Assembly (NCBI RefSeq): GCF_900116495.1
Contig: NZ_FPAY01000013.1
Coordinates: 1 to 64,000, forward strand
From: Arthrobacter sp. ov118
GTDB taxonomy: Bacteria > Actinomycetota > Actinomycetes > Actinomycetales > Micrococcaceae
DNA length: 64,000 nt
Direction of reading: 5' to 3'
The translations under genes were made by a program, and so were the position numbers. Shown in pieces: positions 1 to 8,177 of this stretch (its first letter is position 1; every line of letters begins with the position of its first letter). The notes beneath the pieces are model-generated. The model made no database searches and was not told the DNA's origin. It worked only from the letters and a program-made list of their open reading frames with translations.

Positions 1-377
1 TGCGGCATTTCGGTGACCAGGGCCTTGGCCAGTCCGAGGAGGCGGCCGCCTTTGGCGGGGGATTCGCGCCGGGCCAGGGCGATCTGCGCGCCGGTGCCGG
101 TGCCGGGCCGTTCCGGCGGTACCCCGGCGTTGGCCTGGGCCCGGCGCTGGGAGAGGTCGAAGGCCACCGCGATCCGGGCCTGGCGGGCCGCGGCGGCGGA
201 TTTCAGGTCTTCCAGCTCCCGGATCTCATCAATCATCCCGGCGCAGCCGGTGGCCAGCGGAACGGCCGCCAGCAGTGCGGTGACGGCCCCGAAAGACCCG
301 CCGCGGAGCCGGCCCGCAGCGACGTCCGTGCCGCTGTTTCCCGTCGGAACCACTTCGGGCCCCTGGTTGCTGTCCAT
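1..377 (-). CDS. DUF222-domain protein (HNH endonuclease family), N-terminal fragment
   Basis: The reading frame starts at ATG 377 on the minus strand and runs off the left edge, giving about 125 residues. The sequence has the look of the DUF222 domain that precedes an HNH nuclease in many Arthrobacter proteins: an acidic helix (MIDEIRELEDLKSAAAARQ) followed by the signature GAQIALARRESPAKGGRLLG and ALVTEMPH. Family members are multicopy and mostly uncharacterised; an HNH nuclease domain is expected beyond the edge but cannot be seen here. A GAAGGA sequence lies 10 bases before the start. Confidence rests on motif recognition; the C-terminal half is missing. Confidence 0.75.
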   Translation of the reverse strand, partial: MDSNQGPEVVPTGNSGTDVAAGRLRGGSFGAVTALLAAVPLATGCAGMIDEIRELEDLKSAAAARQARIAVAFDLSQRRAQANAGVPPERPGTGTGAQIALARRESPAKGGRLLGLAKALVTEMP

Positions 378-382
378 GAATC

Positions 383-408
383 AAGTGTCCTTCGAGGGTC
401 TGACACTT
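383..408. repeat. Inverted repeat before the DUF222 gene
   Basis: AAGTGTC (383-389) and GACACTT (402-408) are perfect 7-base arms around a 12-base spacer, just upstream of the DUF222 start. It could be an operator or a small hairpin in the 5' leader. Confidence 0.4.
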
Positions 409-620
409 ATTAGGACGGCCGGAGCGTTAGGAAAGAATCACGCGGATTTCCCGCGTTCGTGCGACTCCCGGCTCCTGTCCGCTCGAAGCCGATGACCTCG
501 ATGGCGGCAAGCGGCCAGGCCGTCTCCCAAACCGGCCAGTCCGCCAAGGTTGGGGATTATCCCTGCGTGCGCTTGTAAGCACCCGTCCCGCCAAAGTGGA
601 ACCGACCCCGGGGCCGGGGG

Positions 621-626
621 TAGCGT
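621..626 (+). promoter_or_regulatory. Candidate leaderless -10 box (TAGCGT) for the alcohol dehydrogenase
   Basis: TAGCGT is followed by exactly six bases and then the ATG at 633, so transcription would start on the start codon. No ribosome binding site and no good -35 element are visible. It supports the 633 start despite the odd N-terminus of the protein. Confidence 0.45.
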
Positions 627-632
627 CGACCT

Positions 633-1838
633 ATGACACCTGGACGTCCTGTACCCCCGCCCCTTGCGAAGCCGCTGCCGAACATCGATACTCCCGACAC
701 TACGGCCGCTCCTACGGCCGCTCCCACGACGAGCACCACGGCCGCTCCCGCGACCGCTGGCCCCACCCTGGCCGCTGCGTATGGGGCCACGGCGCCGGAC
801 AGCGGACTGGTTCCCCTGACGGTGTCCCGCCGGGAGCCGAAGGCGGACGACGTCGAAATTGCCATCGAATTCTGCGGACTCTGCCACTCTGACGTGCATG
901 CTACCCGTGGCGAATGGGGCGGCAATACGTACCCCTTGATCCCGGGTCATGAGATCGTCGGCCGGGTCACCCGGATCGGTTCCGCCGTCGATGACTTCAC
1001 CGTGGGTGAGCGCGTGGGCGTGGGCTGCATGGTTGATTCCTGCCGCGAATGCGACAGCTGCCTGGAGGGCCTCGAGCAGTATTGCGAAAAGGGCCTGGTG
1101 GGAACCTACGGAGCCAAGGACGGCCGCAACGACGACGACATCACCCAAGGCGGGTACTCCACATCCATCGTGGTGGACCGCAACTACGTCCTGCGGATCC
1201 CGGAAGGTCTGGACCCCGCCGCCGCGGCGCCCCTGCTGTGCGCCGGCATCACCACGTTTTCGCCTTTGAAGCACTTCGAGGTTGAGGACGGCGACGTCGT
1301 CGGCGTCGTCGGTCTCGGCGGGCTCGGCCACATGGCCGTCAAGATCGCCAAGGCCATGGGGGCTGAGGTCAAGGTCTTCACGACGTCGGAGAAGAAGTTC
1401 GACGCGGCCCGCGAGCTGGGCGCCGACGACGTCATCCTTTCCACGGACCCGGCCGCAATGGAGGCCGCGAACCGCAGCATCGACGTCATCATCGACACTG
1501 TCGCCGCGCCCCACGATCTCAACCCGTACTTCCGCACATTGCGCCTGGACGGCGCGCTGTTCCAGCTGGGCCTGCCCTCGGAAGCGATGCCGCCGGTCAA
1601 TCCCGGCGCCCTGATCCGGCGCCGGATCGCCTACGCGGGGTCGCTGATCGGAGGCATCGCCGAGACCCAGGAGATGCTGGACTTCTGCGCCGAACACGGC
1701 GTGGTCTCCGACATTGAGGTGGTTGGGGCGGATCAGCTCAACGCAGCCTATGACCGCATGGTGGCCGGCGATGTGAAGTACCGTTTTGTCCTGGACGTCA
1801 GCACCCTGGGGTCCCCGGCGGAAAAGGCGGATGCATGA
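633..1838 (+). CDS. Zinc-dependent NAD(P) alcohol dehydrogenase (YahK/cinnamyl-alcohol type)
   Basis: A 401-residue medium-chain dehydrogenase that should interconvert alcohols or aldehydes with NADP(H). Catalytic zinc ligands are C84 (in CGLCHSDVH), H106 (GHE) and C203; the structural zinc site is C132/C137, C140, C143, C151; the nucleotide site is GLGGLGH at 227-233. The first ~45 residues are a Thr/Ala/Pro low-complexity extension absent from typical relatives, encoded by repeats of ACGGCCGCTCC. No other ATG or GTG lies between it and the core, and a TAGCGT box six bases before the ATG supports this start. The stop overlaps the next gene (ATGA), so the two are probably co-transcribed. Substrate cannot be told. 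Confidence 0.88.
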   Translation: MTPGRPVPPPLAKPLPNIDTPDTTAAPTAAPTTSTTAAPATAGPTLAAAYGATAPDSGLVPLTVSRREPKADDVEIAIEFCGLCHSDVHATRGEWGGNTYPLIPGHEIVGRVTRIGSAVDDFTVGERVGVGCMVDSCRECDSCLEGLEQYCEKGLVGTYGAKDGRNDDDITQGGYSTSIVVDRNYVLRIPEGLDPAAAAPLLCAGITTFSPLKHFEVEDGDVVGVVGLGGLGHMAVKIAKAMGAEVKVFTTSEKKFDAARELGADDVILSTDPAAMEAANRSIDVIIDTVAAPHDLNPYFRTLRLDGALFQLGLPSEAMPPVNPGALIRRRIAYAGSLIGGIAETQEMLDFCAEHGVVSDIEVVGADQLNAAYDRMVAGDVKYRFVLDVSTLGSPAEKADA

Positions 1839-2263
1839 GCACTCTCTTCACCAAAATCATCAACGGCGAGATCCCGGGCCGCTTCGTCTGGCGCGAGGAC
1901 GACGTCGTGGCGTTCCTGACCATGGGCCCGCTGGCCGACGGCCACGCCCTCGTGGTGCCAGTCGAGGAAGTGGACCGTTGGACTGACGCCTCGCCCCAGG
2001 TCGTCGGCAAGGTCATGGAGGTCGCGCGCAAGATCGGCGCCGTCCAGGTGGACGTGTTCGGGGCGGCGCGGGCCGGCCTGATCGTGGCCGGCTACGAAAT
2101 CAACCACATGCACGTCCACGTGTGGCCCTCCAACTCAATGGCGGACTTTGATTTCGGCTCGGCGGACCATCACCCCGATCCGGCCAGGCTGGACGCCAAC
2201 GCCGAAAAGCTCCGCGCGGGCCTCCGCACGGCCGGCCACGCCGAGCACGTCCCGGACGCCTAA
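1835..2263 (+). CDS. HIT family nucleotide-binding protein
   Basis: A 142-residue histidine-triad protein. The motif HMHVHVWP places the histidines at 91, 93 and 95, as in nucleoside-phosphoramidate and dinucleoside-polyphosphate hydrolases. The N-terminal sequence FTKIINGEIPGRFVWREDD is typical of the Hint/HinT branch. The start overlaps the dehydrogenase stop by four bases. Its stop codon is the first triplet of a 13-base tandem repeat. The exact substrate is unknown. Confidence 0.88.
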   Translation: MSTLFTKIINGEIPGRFVWREDDVVAFLTMGPLADGHALVVPVEEVDRWTDASPQVVGKVMEVARKIGAVQVDVFGAARAGLIVAGYEINHMHVHVWPSNSMADFDFGSADHHPDPARLDANAEKLRAGLRTAGHAEHVPDA

Positions 2264-2324
2264 GCCGGGCACCTAAGTCGGGTACCCGCGCCGGGCACCC
2301 GCGCCGGGTACCCGCGCCGGGCGG
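2261..2324. repeat. 13-base tandem repeat, nearly five copies
   Basis: Units of NNNGYCGGGYACC begin at 2261, 2274, 2287 and 2300, with a partial unit at 2313. Two units begin TAAG and two begin CGCG, and the central base alternates between CACC and TACC. The first TAA is the stop of the HIT gene. The block lies between convergent genes; it does not form a simple U-tailed terminator. Confidence 0.7.
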
Positions 2325-2352
2325 CTGTGCCGGCGTGGCCCCGGCAAGGGGC

Positions 2353-5300
2353 CTACGCCGGCGCCAGCACTTTGTTCAGCGCCGCCCGGATGCGCTTTTC
2401 GGACACAGAGTAGGCGGTTCCGAGTTCGACGGCGAAGAAGCTCACCCTGAGCTCTTCGATCATCCAGCGCACATGGGTGAGCTCCGCGCCGGCCCGTCGT
2501 CCGGGCAGAAGGGCGGAGACGGCGTCGTCGTAGTCGTCCTCAAGGGCCTGGACGGCGGCCATGTGCTGGGCATCCCGCTGGACGTTGCCCGGCAGCTTCT
2601 CGAGGCGTTTTTCGATCGCTGTCAGGTAGCGCGGCAGCTGGCTGAGCTGGGCGTAGCCCGTCCGTGCCACAAAGCCCGGGTAAACGAGCTGCTCCAGCTG
2701 GCTCTTGACGTCGTTGAGCGCACTGATAAGGGCCAGGCTTGTGGTGCCCTTGAGCTGCTTTTCGATCCGCCGCGTGCTGGCCAGGATGCGTTCGACGACG
2801 GCGGTGACCGTGAAGACGGTGTCGATCAGCTCCGCCCGGACGGTCTCATAGAGCGCCTTGAACGCGACCTCATCCCAGGGCAGGTCCGCCGGAGTGAGTT
2901 TGTCGATGGCGGCCAGCGCACAGTCGGCGATCAGCGCGGTCACGGAGCCGTGCGGGTTCTGGCTGAACGTCAGCTTCTCAGTGTTGTTCAGGTGCTCCAG
3001 GACGTAACGGTCCGGCGGGGGCACCTTTAGGGCCAGAAGCCGGATGACGCCGGCACGCATGGCCTCCTGCTGTTCGGACGCAGACTGAAACAGCCGGAGC
3101 GCCACGGAATTTCCTTCATCCACCAGGGCCGGATAGCCGGTGACGGTGTGCCCCCCAACGCTGCCTTGGACCTGGCGCTCAACTTTTCCGAAGGTCCAGT
3201 CCTTGAGTCCGGTCAGTTCGGCGAATCCACCGGCAGCCGCTGACGTGCCGGCCGCCAGTGCGGCCGAGGGCGCACCCGACGTCGCCCCCGACGGCGGCGA
3301 TCCCGCCGAAGTCCGCGACGCGCCCTTTCCATTCGGTGAGGCTTTCCCCCTGGCCGGGGGCGCCGTCGTGCCCGGGGTGGCGCCGAGCGATTCCGCGATG
3401 GCGCGGCGGGTGGCCGGGGCCAAACGCTCCTGCAGCGCCGCGAGATCCTTGCCCTCATCGAGCACCTTGCCGCGGGAATCGACCACCCGGAAGCTGACCC
3501 GCAGGTGCGCCGGTATAGCGTCCCAGTTCCAGGACCCCGGCGGGATGACCTGCCCGCGGATCCGCCGCAGCACGAGTTCGAGTGACGGCTCAAGTTCATC
3601 GGTGGCGGGATCGAAGTCCGCTTCCAGTGCCGCGACTGCATGGCGCGCCACATCCGGTGCGGGAACGAAGTTCTTGCGGATCTGCTTGGGCAGCGACTTA
3701 ATAAGCGCCGTTACAAGCTCCACCCGCTGCCCGGGAATCAGCCAGCGGAAAGCGGCATCGTCGAGCTGGTTCAGGAACAGCACGGGCACCTCGGCGGTTA
3801 CGCCGTCGGAAGGATTGGGCGGCGAGCCGGGCGCGACAGGGTGGAATTCGTAGCTCAGCGGCAGCTCGAAGCCCTTGTGTAGCAAGGTCTTGGGGTAGGC
3901 CGAATCGTCCAGGGCAGCGGCGTCTTCGCTGATGAGCAGGGACTGGTCGAAGTCGAGCAGCGCGGGATCCTGCTGCCGTGCGTCCTTCCACCACTTGTCG
4001 AAGTGCCGCTCCGAGACGACGTCCTTGCCGATCCGGGCGTCGTAGAACTCAAACAGCGTCTGGTCGTCCACCAGGATGTCACGGCGCCGCATCCGTGCCT
4101 CCAGTTCCTCGACCTCCTGGAGCAGCGCCCGGTTACGGTGGAAGAACTTGTGGTGGGTCTGCCAGTCGCCTTCAACCAGGGCATGGCGGATGAAGAGGTC
4201 CCGGCAGAGCTGGGGATCCACCTTGCCGTAGTTGACGCGCCGGCTCGGGATGATGGGCACGCCATAGAGCGTGACCTTTTCGTGGGCCATCACCGCGCCC
4301 ATCTTCTTGGACCAGTGGGGTTCGCTGTAGCTGCGCTTGACCAGGTCAGGTGCCACCTGTTCGGCCCAGAGCGGATCGAACTTCGCCGCGACTCGGGCCC
4401 AGAGCCGGCTCGTTTCCACGAGTTCGGCTGCCATCACGAACGTAGGGGACTTCTTGAACAGCGCCGAGCCCGGGAAGATCGCGAAGCGGCTGCCGCGGGC
4501 ACCGGCGTACTCGCGCTTGCGCTCGTCGAGGATGCCGATATGGCTCAGCAGGCCGGAGAGCAGGCTGATGTGGATCCCGTCGTGGTGGCCCACGGGATCG
4601 GCCAGACGTTTGTTGTCCAGGCTGATGCCCAGCGGCCGGGCAAGCTGGCGGAGCTGGGCGAAGAGGTCCTGCCATTCACGGACCCGAAGGTAGTTGATGA
4701 ACTCGTTGCGGCAGAGCCGGCGGAACGCAGTGGAGGACAGTTCCTGCTGTTTCTCCTGCAGGTAGTTCCACAGATTGAGGTAACCCGTGAAGTCCGAGTT
4801 CTCGTCCCGGAACCTGGCGTGCTTTTCAGCGGCAAGCTGCTGTTTATCGGTCGGGCGCTCTCGCGGGTCCTGGATGGTCAGCGCCGCCGCCAGGATCATG
4901 ACTTCCCGGACGCAGCCGCGGCGGCCGGCCTCCACGATCATGCGGCCGAGCCGAGGGTCCACCGGCAATTGGGCCAGCTGCTGCCCGACGGCGGTGAGCC
5001 CGCTTCCGGGTCGGCCGGAATCACGGCGCTGCCCGCCGCGCCGGTCGCCGTCGTCGTCCGCTTGCTCCGGCGCCCGCGCGGCGCTAAGCGCGCCAAGTTC
5101 GCGCAGGAGGCTGACGCCGTCGTTAATCGCCCGGGAATCCGGCGGTTCCACGAACGGGAAGTTCTCCACATCCTTGGGCCCGCGCGCCACGCCCATGGCA
5201 GTCATCTGCAGGATGACGGCGGCGAGGTTGGTGCGCAGGATTTCGGGGTCGGTGAACAGCGGCCGGGACTCGAAGTCCTCTTTCGAATACAGCCGGATGG

Positions 5301-6402
5301 CGATGCCGTCCGACACGCGGCCGCAGCGGCCCGAGCGCTGATTGGCGGAGGCCTGCGAAACCCGCTCAATCGGCAGGCGCTGGACCTTGGTTCGATGCGA
5401 GTAGCGGGAAATGCGTGCCGTGCCGGTGTCGATGACGTATTTGATGCCCGGTACGGTCAGGGAGGTTTCGGCCACGTTCGTCGCCAGCACGATCCGCCGC
5501 TTGCTGCCAGGGTGGAAGACCTTGTGCTGCTCCTGGAGGCTCAGCCGGGCGAAAAGCGGAAGAACCTCGGTGCCGGCCAGCCGCCGGTTGGACTGGATGC
5601 GGGCGTTGAGGGCCTCCGCGGCGTCGCGGATTTCGCGCTCGCCGGAGAAGAAGATGAGGATGTCGCCGTGGGCCTCCAATGCGAGCTCGTCGACGGCGTC
5701 GCACACCGCATCGAGCGGGTCGCGGTCCTCCTCGAGTTCGTCGTCCGAGGCCGCGCCTTCTCCGTCTGCGTCTTCGGCGCCGCCGCCGGCCGGCTGGGAG
5801 AGCGGGCGGTAGCGGATTTCCACCGGATATGTCCGGCCGGAGACCTCAATGATGGGGGAGGGCTCTTCCTCGCTGCCGAAATGCTGGGCGAAGCGCTCGG
5901 GATCGATGGTGGCCGAGGTGATGACGATCTTCAGGTCCGGGCGCTGCGGCAGGATCCGCTTGAGATAGCCGAGGATGAAGTCGATGTTGAGGCTGCGCTC
6001 GTGCGCCTCGTCGATGATGATGGCGTTGTACTTGCGCAGCAGCTTGTCGCGCTGAATTTCCGCCAGCAGGATGCCGTCGGTCATGAGTTTGACCTTGGTG
6101 GAGCGGCTGACCTCACCGGTGAAGCGGACCTGGAAGCCGACTTCCTGGCCGATCTCGACGCCGAGTTCCTCCGCGATGCGCTCAGCAACGGTGCGGGCAG
6201 CCAGCCGGCGCGGCTGGGTGTGGCCGATCAGCCCGTTCTCGCCCAGGCCTAGTTCCAGGCACATCTTCGGGATCTGGGTGGTCTTACCCGAGCCGGTCTC
6301 GCCGGCGATGATGGTCACCTGGTTGGCCGCGATGGCGGCCATCAGATCTTCGCGGCGCTCGGAAACCGGCAGCTCGGCGGGGTAGGAAATATGCAATGTC
6401 AT
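2353..6402 (-). CDS. hrpA: ATP-dependent RNA helicase HrpA
   Basis: A 1349-residue DEAH-box helicase of the HrpA type, usual for long actinobacterial members. Walker A is GETGSGKT at 34-41, motif II is DEAH at 131-134, motif III SAT at 163-165, motif VI QRSGRCGR at 355-362. These are followed by the helicase-associated and OB-like domains and the long HrpA-specific C-terminal half. Three low-complexity inserts are visible: an acidic one at about 204-228, a charged one near 450, and an Ala/Ser/Gly/Pro linker in the C-terminal half. I chose ATG 6402 over an in-frame ATG at 6465 because similarity starts there and a TAGACT box (6413-6418) lies 10 bases upstream. HrpA proteins act on RNA and stalled ribosomes; this role is from the family. 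Confidence 0.93.
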   Translation of the reverse strand: MTLHISYPAELPVSERREDLMAAIAANQVTIIAGETGSGKTTQIPKMCLELGLGENGLIGHTQPRRLAARTVAERIAEELGVEIGQEVGFQVRFTGEVSRSTKVKLMTDGILLAEIQRDKLLRKYNAIIIDEAHERSLNIDFILGYLKRILPQRPDLKIVITSATIDPERFAQHFGSEEEPSPIIEVSGRTYPVEIRYRPLSQPAGGGAEDADGEGAASDDELEEDRDPLDAVCDAVDELALEAHGDILIFFSGEREIRDAAEALNARIQSNRRLAGTEVLPLFARLSLQEQHKVFHPGSKRRIVLATNVAETSLTVPGIKYVIDTGTARISRYSHRTKVQRLPIERVSQASANQRSGRCGRVSDGIAIRLYSKEDFESRPLFTDPEILRTNLAAVILQMTAMGVARGPKDVENFPFVEPPDSRAINDGVSLLRELGALSAARAPEQADDDGDRRGGQRRDSGRPGSGLTAVGQQLAQLPVDPRLGRMIVEAGRRGCVREVMILAAALTIQDPRERPTDKQQLAAEKHARFRDENSDFTGYLNLWNYLQEKQQELSSTAFRRLCRNEFINYLRVREWQDLFAQLRQLARPLGISLDNKRLADPVGHHDGIHISLLSGLLSHIGILDERKREYAGARGSRFAIFPGSALFKKSPTFVMAAELVETSRLWARVAAKFDPLWAEQVAPDLVKRSYSEPHWSKKMGAVMAHEKVTLYGVPIIPSRRVNYGKVDPQLCRDLFIRHALVEGDWQTHHKFFHRNRALLQEVEELEARMRRRDILVDDQTLFEFYDARIGKDVVSERHFDKWWKDARQQDPALLDFDQSLLISEDAAALDDSAYPKTLLHKGFELPLSYEFHPVAPGSPPNPSDGVTAEVPVLFLNQLDDAAFRWLIPGQRVELVTALIKSLPKQIRKNFVPAPDVARHAVAALEADFDPATDELEPSLELVLRRIRGQVIPPGSWNWDAIPAHLRVSFRVVDSRGKVLDEGKDLAALQERLAPATRRAIAESLGATPGTTAPPARGKASPNGKGASRTSAGSPPSGATSGAPSAALAAGTSAAAGGFAELTGLKDWTFGKVERQVQGSVGGHTVTGYPALVDEGNSVALRLFQSASEQQEAMRAGVIRLLALKVPPPDRYVLEHLNNTEKLTFSQNPHGSVTALIADCALAAIDKLTPADLPWDEVAFKALYETVRAELIDTVFTVTAVVERILASTRRIEKQLKGTTSLALISALNDVKSQLEQLVYPGFVARTGYAQLSQLPRYLTAIEKRLEKLPGNVQRDAQHMAAVQALEDDYDDAVSALLPGRRAGAELTHVRWMIEELRVSFFAVELGTAYSVSEKRIRAALNKVLAPA

Positions 6403-6478
6403 GGCTGGAGACAGTCTACTGGGGCGGGCTGTTTCCTGGGGTGTCGCCGGCTCGAATGCCGGCACCGGCGCTTGGCGG

Positions 6479-6502
6479 GGGCCCGGCTGGATGGCCGGGC
6501 CC
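6479..6502. other. 9-bp GC hairpin in the hrpA upstream region
   Basis: GGGCCCGGC and GCCGGGCCC surround a six-base loop. It lies downstream of the small membrane gene and upstream of hrpA, both on the minus strand. No T-run follows, so at most it is a weak or factor-dependent terminator. Confidence 0.35.
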
Positions 6503-6558
6503 GGGTGGATTTGCGGGGGTGTTGGTGTGCGGGTGAGCCGTGCGTGTGCGGGTAGGGG

Positions 6559-6726
6559 TTAGAAATTCCGCAGCGTGTAGTTGACGCTGGGCAGGTCCCG
6601 GGCCATCCAATAGTCTTCCGAGCGGACGGGCGGGTTGTGGCCAAGGCCGTCCCTGCGCAAGGCGGAGATGGTGGCCGTGATGATGGCGAGAATCAAGATG
6701 ATGACGGCGATTCCGAGGAGTTCCAT
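6559..6726 (-). CDS. Small single-pass membrane protein
   Basis: A 55-residue protein starting MELLGIAVIILILAIITATI, i.e. one membrane helix at about 3-22, followed by a basic stretch and a polar tail ending near NYTLRNF. I know similar short unnamed proteins in Arthrobacter. An in-frame ATG 72 bases upstream would add 24 residues but would place the start inside the regulator operator; AGGAG 12 bases before 6726 favours the shorter form. It is divergent from the GlxA-type regulator and may share its control region. Function unknown. Confidence 0.55.
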   Translation of the reverse strand: MELLGIAVIILILAIITATISALRRDGLGHNPPVRSEDYWMARDLPSVNYTLRNF

Positions 6727-6761
6727 ACCTCCATGGTTCTCCTGTGCGCCGACGAAAAAAA

Positions 6762-6798
6762 GTGGCAGAAATGCCCAAAAAGCTATAATTTCTGCCAC
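6762..6798. promoter_or_regulatory. Operator/promoter: 11-bp inverted repeat around a TATAAT box
   Basis: GTGGCAGAAAT (6762-6772) and ATTTCTGCCAC (6788-6798) are perfect inverted arms 15 bases apart. A consensus TATAAT (6784-6789) sits between and overlaps the right arm, and no good -35 is present. A regulator binding here would cover the promoter of the gene at 6808 and the start region of the divergent membrane gene. Autoregulation is inferred. Confidence 0.6.
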
Positions 6799-6807
6799 AC
6801 TGGAATC

Positions 6808-7773
6808 ATGATCAAATCAGTGGCGATGATCGTGGTTCCCAACTTCTCGATTTTTGAGTTTGCGACCGCTTTTGAGGTCTTTGGCATCGACCGCTCGGAC
6901 CGCGGAAACGGCGTGCCCGCCTTCGATTTCCGGGTCTGCGCGCCGGAGCCGGGGGATGTCCCGCTCAAATCCGGGCTGTCCATGCACGTCGGCTTGGGGC
7001 TGGACGCGGCGGCGGACGCAGACCTGGTGGTGATGGCGCCTTACGGCCACGACGAGGACGTCCCCCAATCCGTCCTGGACACGCTGCGGGCCGCCCACGC
7101 CCGCGGTGCCTGGGTAATGTCCATTTGTTCCGGGGCCTTTGCCCTGGCCCGGGCGGGCCTGCTTGACGGCCGCCGGTGCACCACGCACTGGCACTACTCG
7201 CAGGAGCTCGCCAGCCAGTACCCTGCTGTCCTGGTGGATGAAAACGTGCTCTACGTCGAAGACGACCGGATCATCACGAGCGCCGGGACCGCCGCGGGGA
7301 TCGATGCCTGCCTGCACCTGATCCGGGTTGAATTTGGCGCCAAGGTAGCTGCCGCGATCGCCCGGGACATGGTGGTTCCGCCGCACCGCGACGGCGGCCA
7401 GGCGCAGTACATCGACCGGCCCATTCCGCAGTGCGGCTCCGAGCCCATGGAGCAGCTGCTGCAATGGATGGTCCGTCACCTGGACGAGGAGCACCCGGTC
7501 AACGAACTGGCGGCCCGGGTCCATATGTCGCCGCGGACATTCGCCCGGCGGTTCCGCGCGGAAACGGGGGCCACCCCGGCGGCATGGCTCAATGGCCAGC
7601 GGGTGCTGCGCGCCCAGGAATTGCTGGAGACCACGGAGCTCAACATTGACGAGATCGCGCGGGAGTCCGGCTTCGGACATTCCGTCCTGTTGCGGCACCA
7701 CTTTACGAAGGCACTGGACACCAGCCCGCAGTCCTACCGCCGCACCTTCCGGGGGCACCTGGCCACGGCATAG
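6808..7773 (+). CDS. GlxA/FtrA-family transcriptional regulator (DJ-1/PfpI + AraC HTH)
   Basis: A 321-residue two-domain regulator. Residues 1-~190 form a DJ-1/PfpI-type domain with the nucleophile-elbow cysteine C107 (MSICSGAF) and the conserved TTHW at 125-128. Residues ~215-315 are an AraC-type double helix-turn-helix (MSPRTFARRFRAETGATP, then IARESGFGHSVLLRHHF). In-frame codons upstream are rejected because similarity begins at MIKSVAMIVVPNFS and the promoter lies just before it; the leader would be about 12 bases without a ribosome binding site. The effector is unknown; a 37-bp palindromic region upstream is a good candidate site for its own binding. Confidence 0.87.
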   Translation: MIKSVAMIVVPNFSIFEFATAFEVFGIDRSDRGNGVPAFDFRVCAPEPGDVPLKSGLSMHVGLGLDAAADADLVVMAPYGHDEDVPQSVLDTLRAAHARGAWVMSICSGAFALARAGLLDGRRCTTHWHYSQELASQYPAVLVDENVLYVEDDRIITSAGTAAGIDACLHLIRVEFGAKVAAAIARDMVVPPHRDGGQAQYIDRPIPQCGSEPMEQLLQWMVRHLDEEHPVNELAARVHMSPRTFARRFRAETGATPAAWLNGQRVLRAQELLETTELNIDEIARESGFGHSVLLRHHFTKALDTSPQSYRRTFRGHLATA

Positions 7774-7812
7774 GGCAAACCCCGGGGACAACTGCTCCCC
7801 CCCGGGGACGGG

Positions 7813-8109
7813 CTAGGCAGGGTCCGGCGGTGCTGACTCTTCGGCCGCAGCCCGGGCGCATTCCACAAGGTCGCGCCACGGGCCCGTCAATTCACGCTCC
7901 GGCAGGACCGCACGGCGTCGATCGGCCCGGATGCTGTACATGAACCGGTCCGGCTGGCCGGCGGCTCCGCCGATTCCCGTGATGGCATCCCACGGACACG
8001 CCTCAATCAGCGGTTGCCACCGGTCGGTGTCCTCCGGCGGCTCCGGCTGGACGGTCCACGTCCTTTTCATTCCGGCCACGCCGCCGCTGCGCTGGACGAT
8101 TATTTTCAT
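7813..8109 (-). CDS. Emfourin-type inhibitor of an M4 (protealysin-like) protease
   Basis: A 98-residue cytoplasmic protein. It begins MKIIVQRSGGVAGMKRTWTV and carries PWRDLVECARAA near the end, which I recognise as the emfourin (protealysin inhibitor) pattern. Emfourins are small tight-binding inhibitors encoded next to protealysin-like M4 proteases; here the gene lies 68 bases downstream of such a protease on the same strand, which strengthens the call. The start overlaps the stop of a six-codon upstream frame. No signal peptide. Confidence 0.8.
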   Translation of the reverse strand: MKIIVQRSGGVAGMKRTWTVQPEPPEDTDRWQPLIEACPWDAITGIGGAAGQPDRFMYSIRADRRRAVLPERELTGPWRDLVECARAAAEESAPPDPA

Positions 8110-8126
8110 GAGCCTGCGATTTTCAT
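8106..8126 (-). CDS. Possible six-codon leader peptide before the emfourin gene
   Basis: ATG at 8126 opens the frame MKIAGS, whose TGA overlaps the emfourin ATG (ATGA). Both starts sit in the same local repeat (CTCATGAAAAT, 17 bases apart), and GAGGA lies 10 bases before the first ATG. It may serve translational coupling or simply be a small duplication of the start region. Confidence 0.25.
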   Translation of the reverse strand: MKIAGS

Positions 8127-8177
8127 GAGCCAGCGATCCTCACGGCCTTGGTTGCTGCGTTGGATTGCTGCGTCGGA

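Noticed and set aside
4003..6252. 749-codon open frame opposite hrpA
   Set aside because: It is antisense to a strongly conserved helicase and its Arg/Gly/Ala/Val composition is what high-G+C third positions produce.
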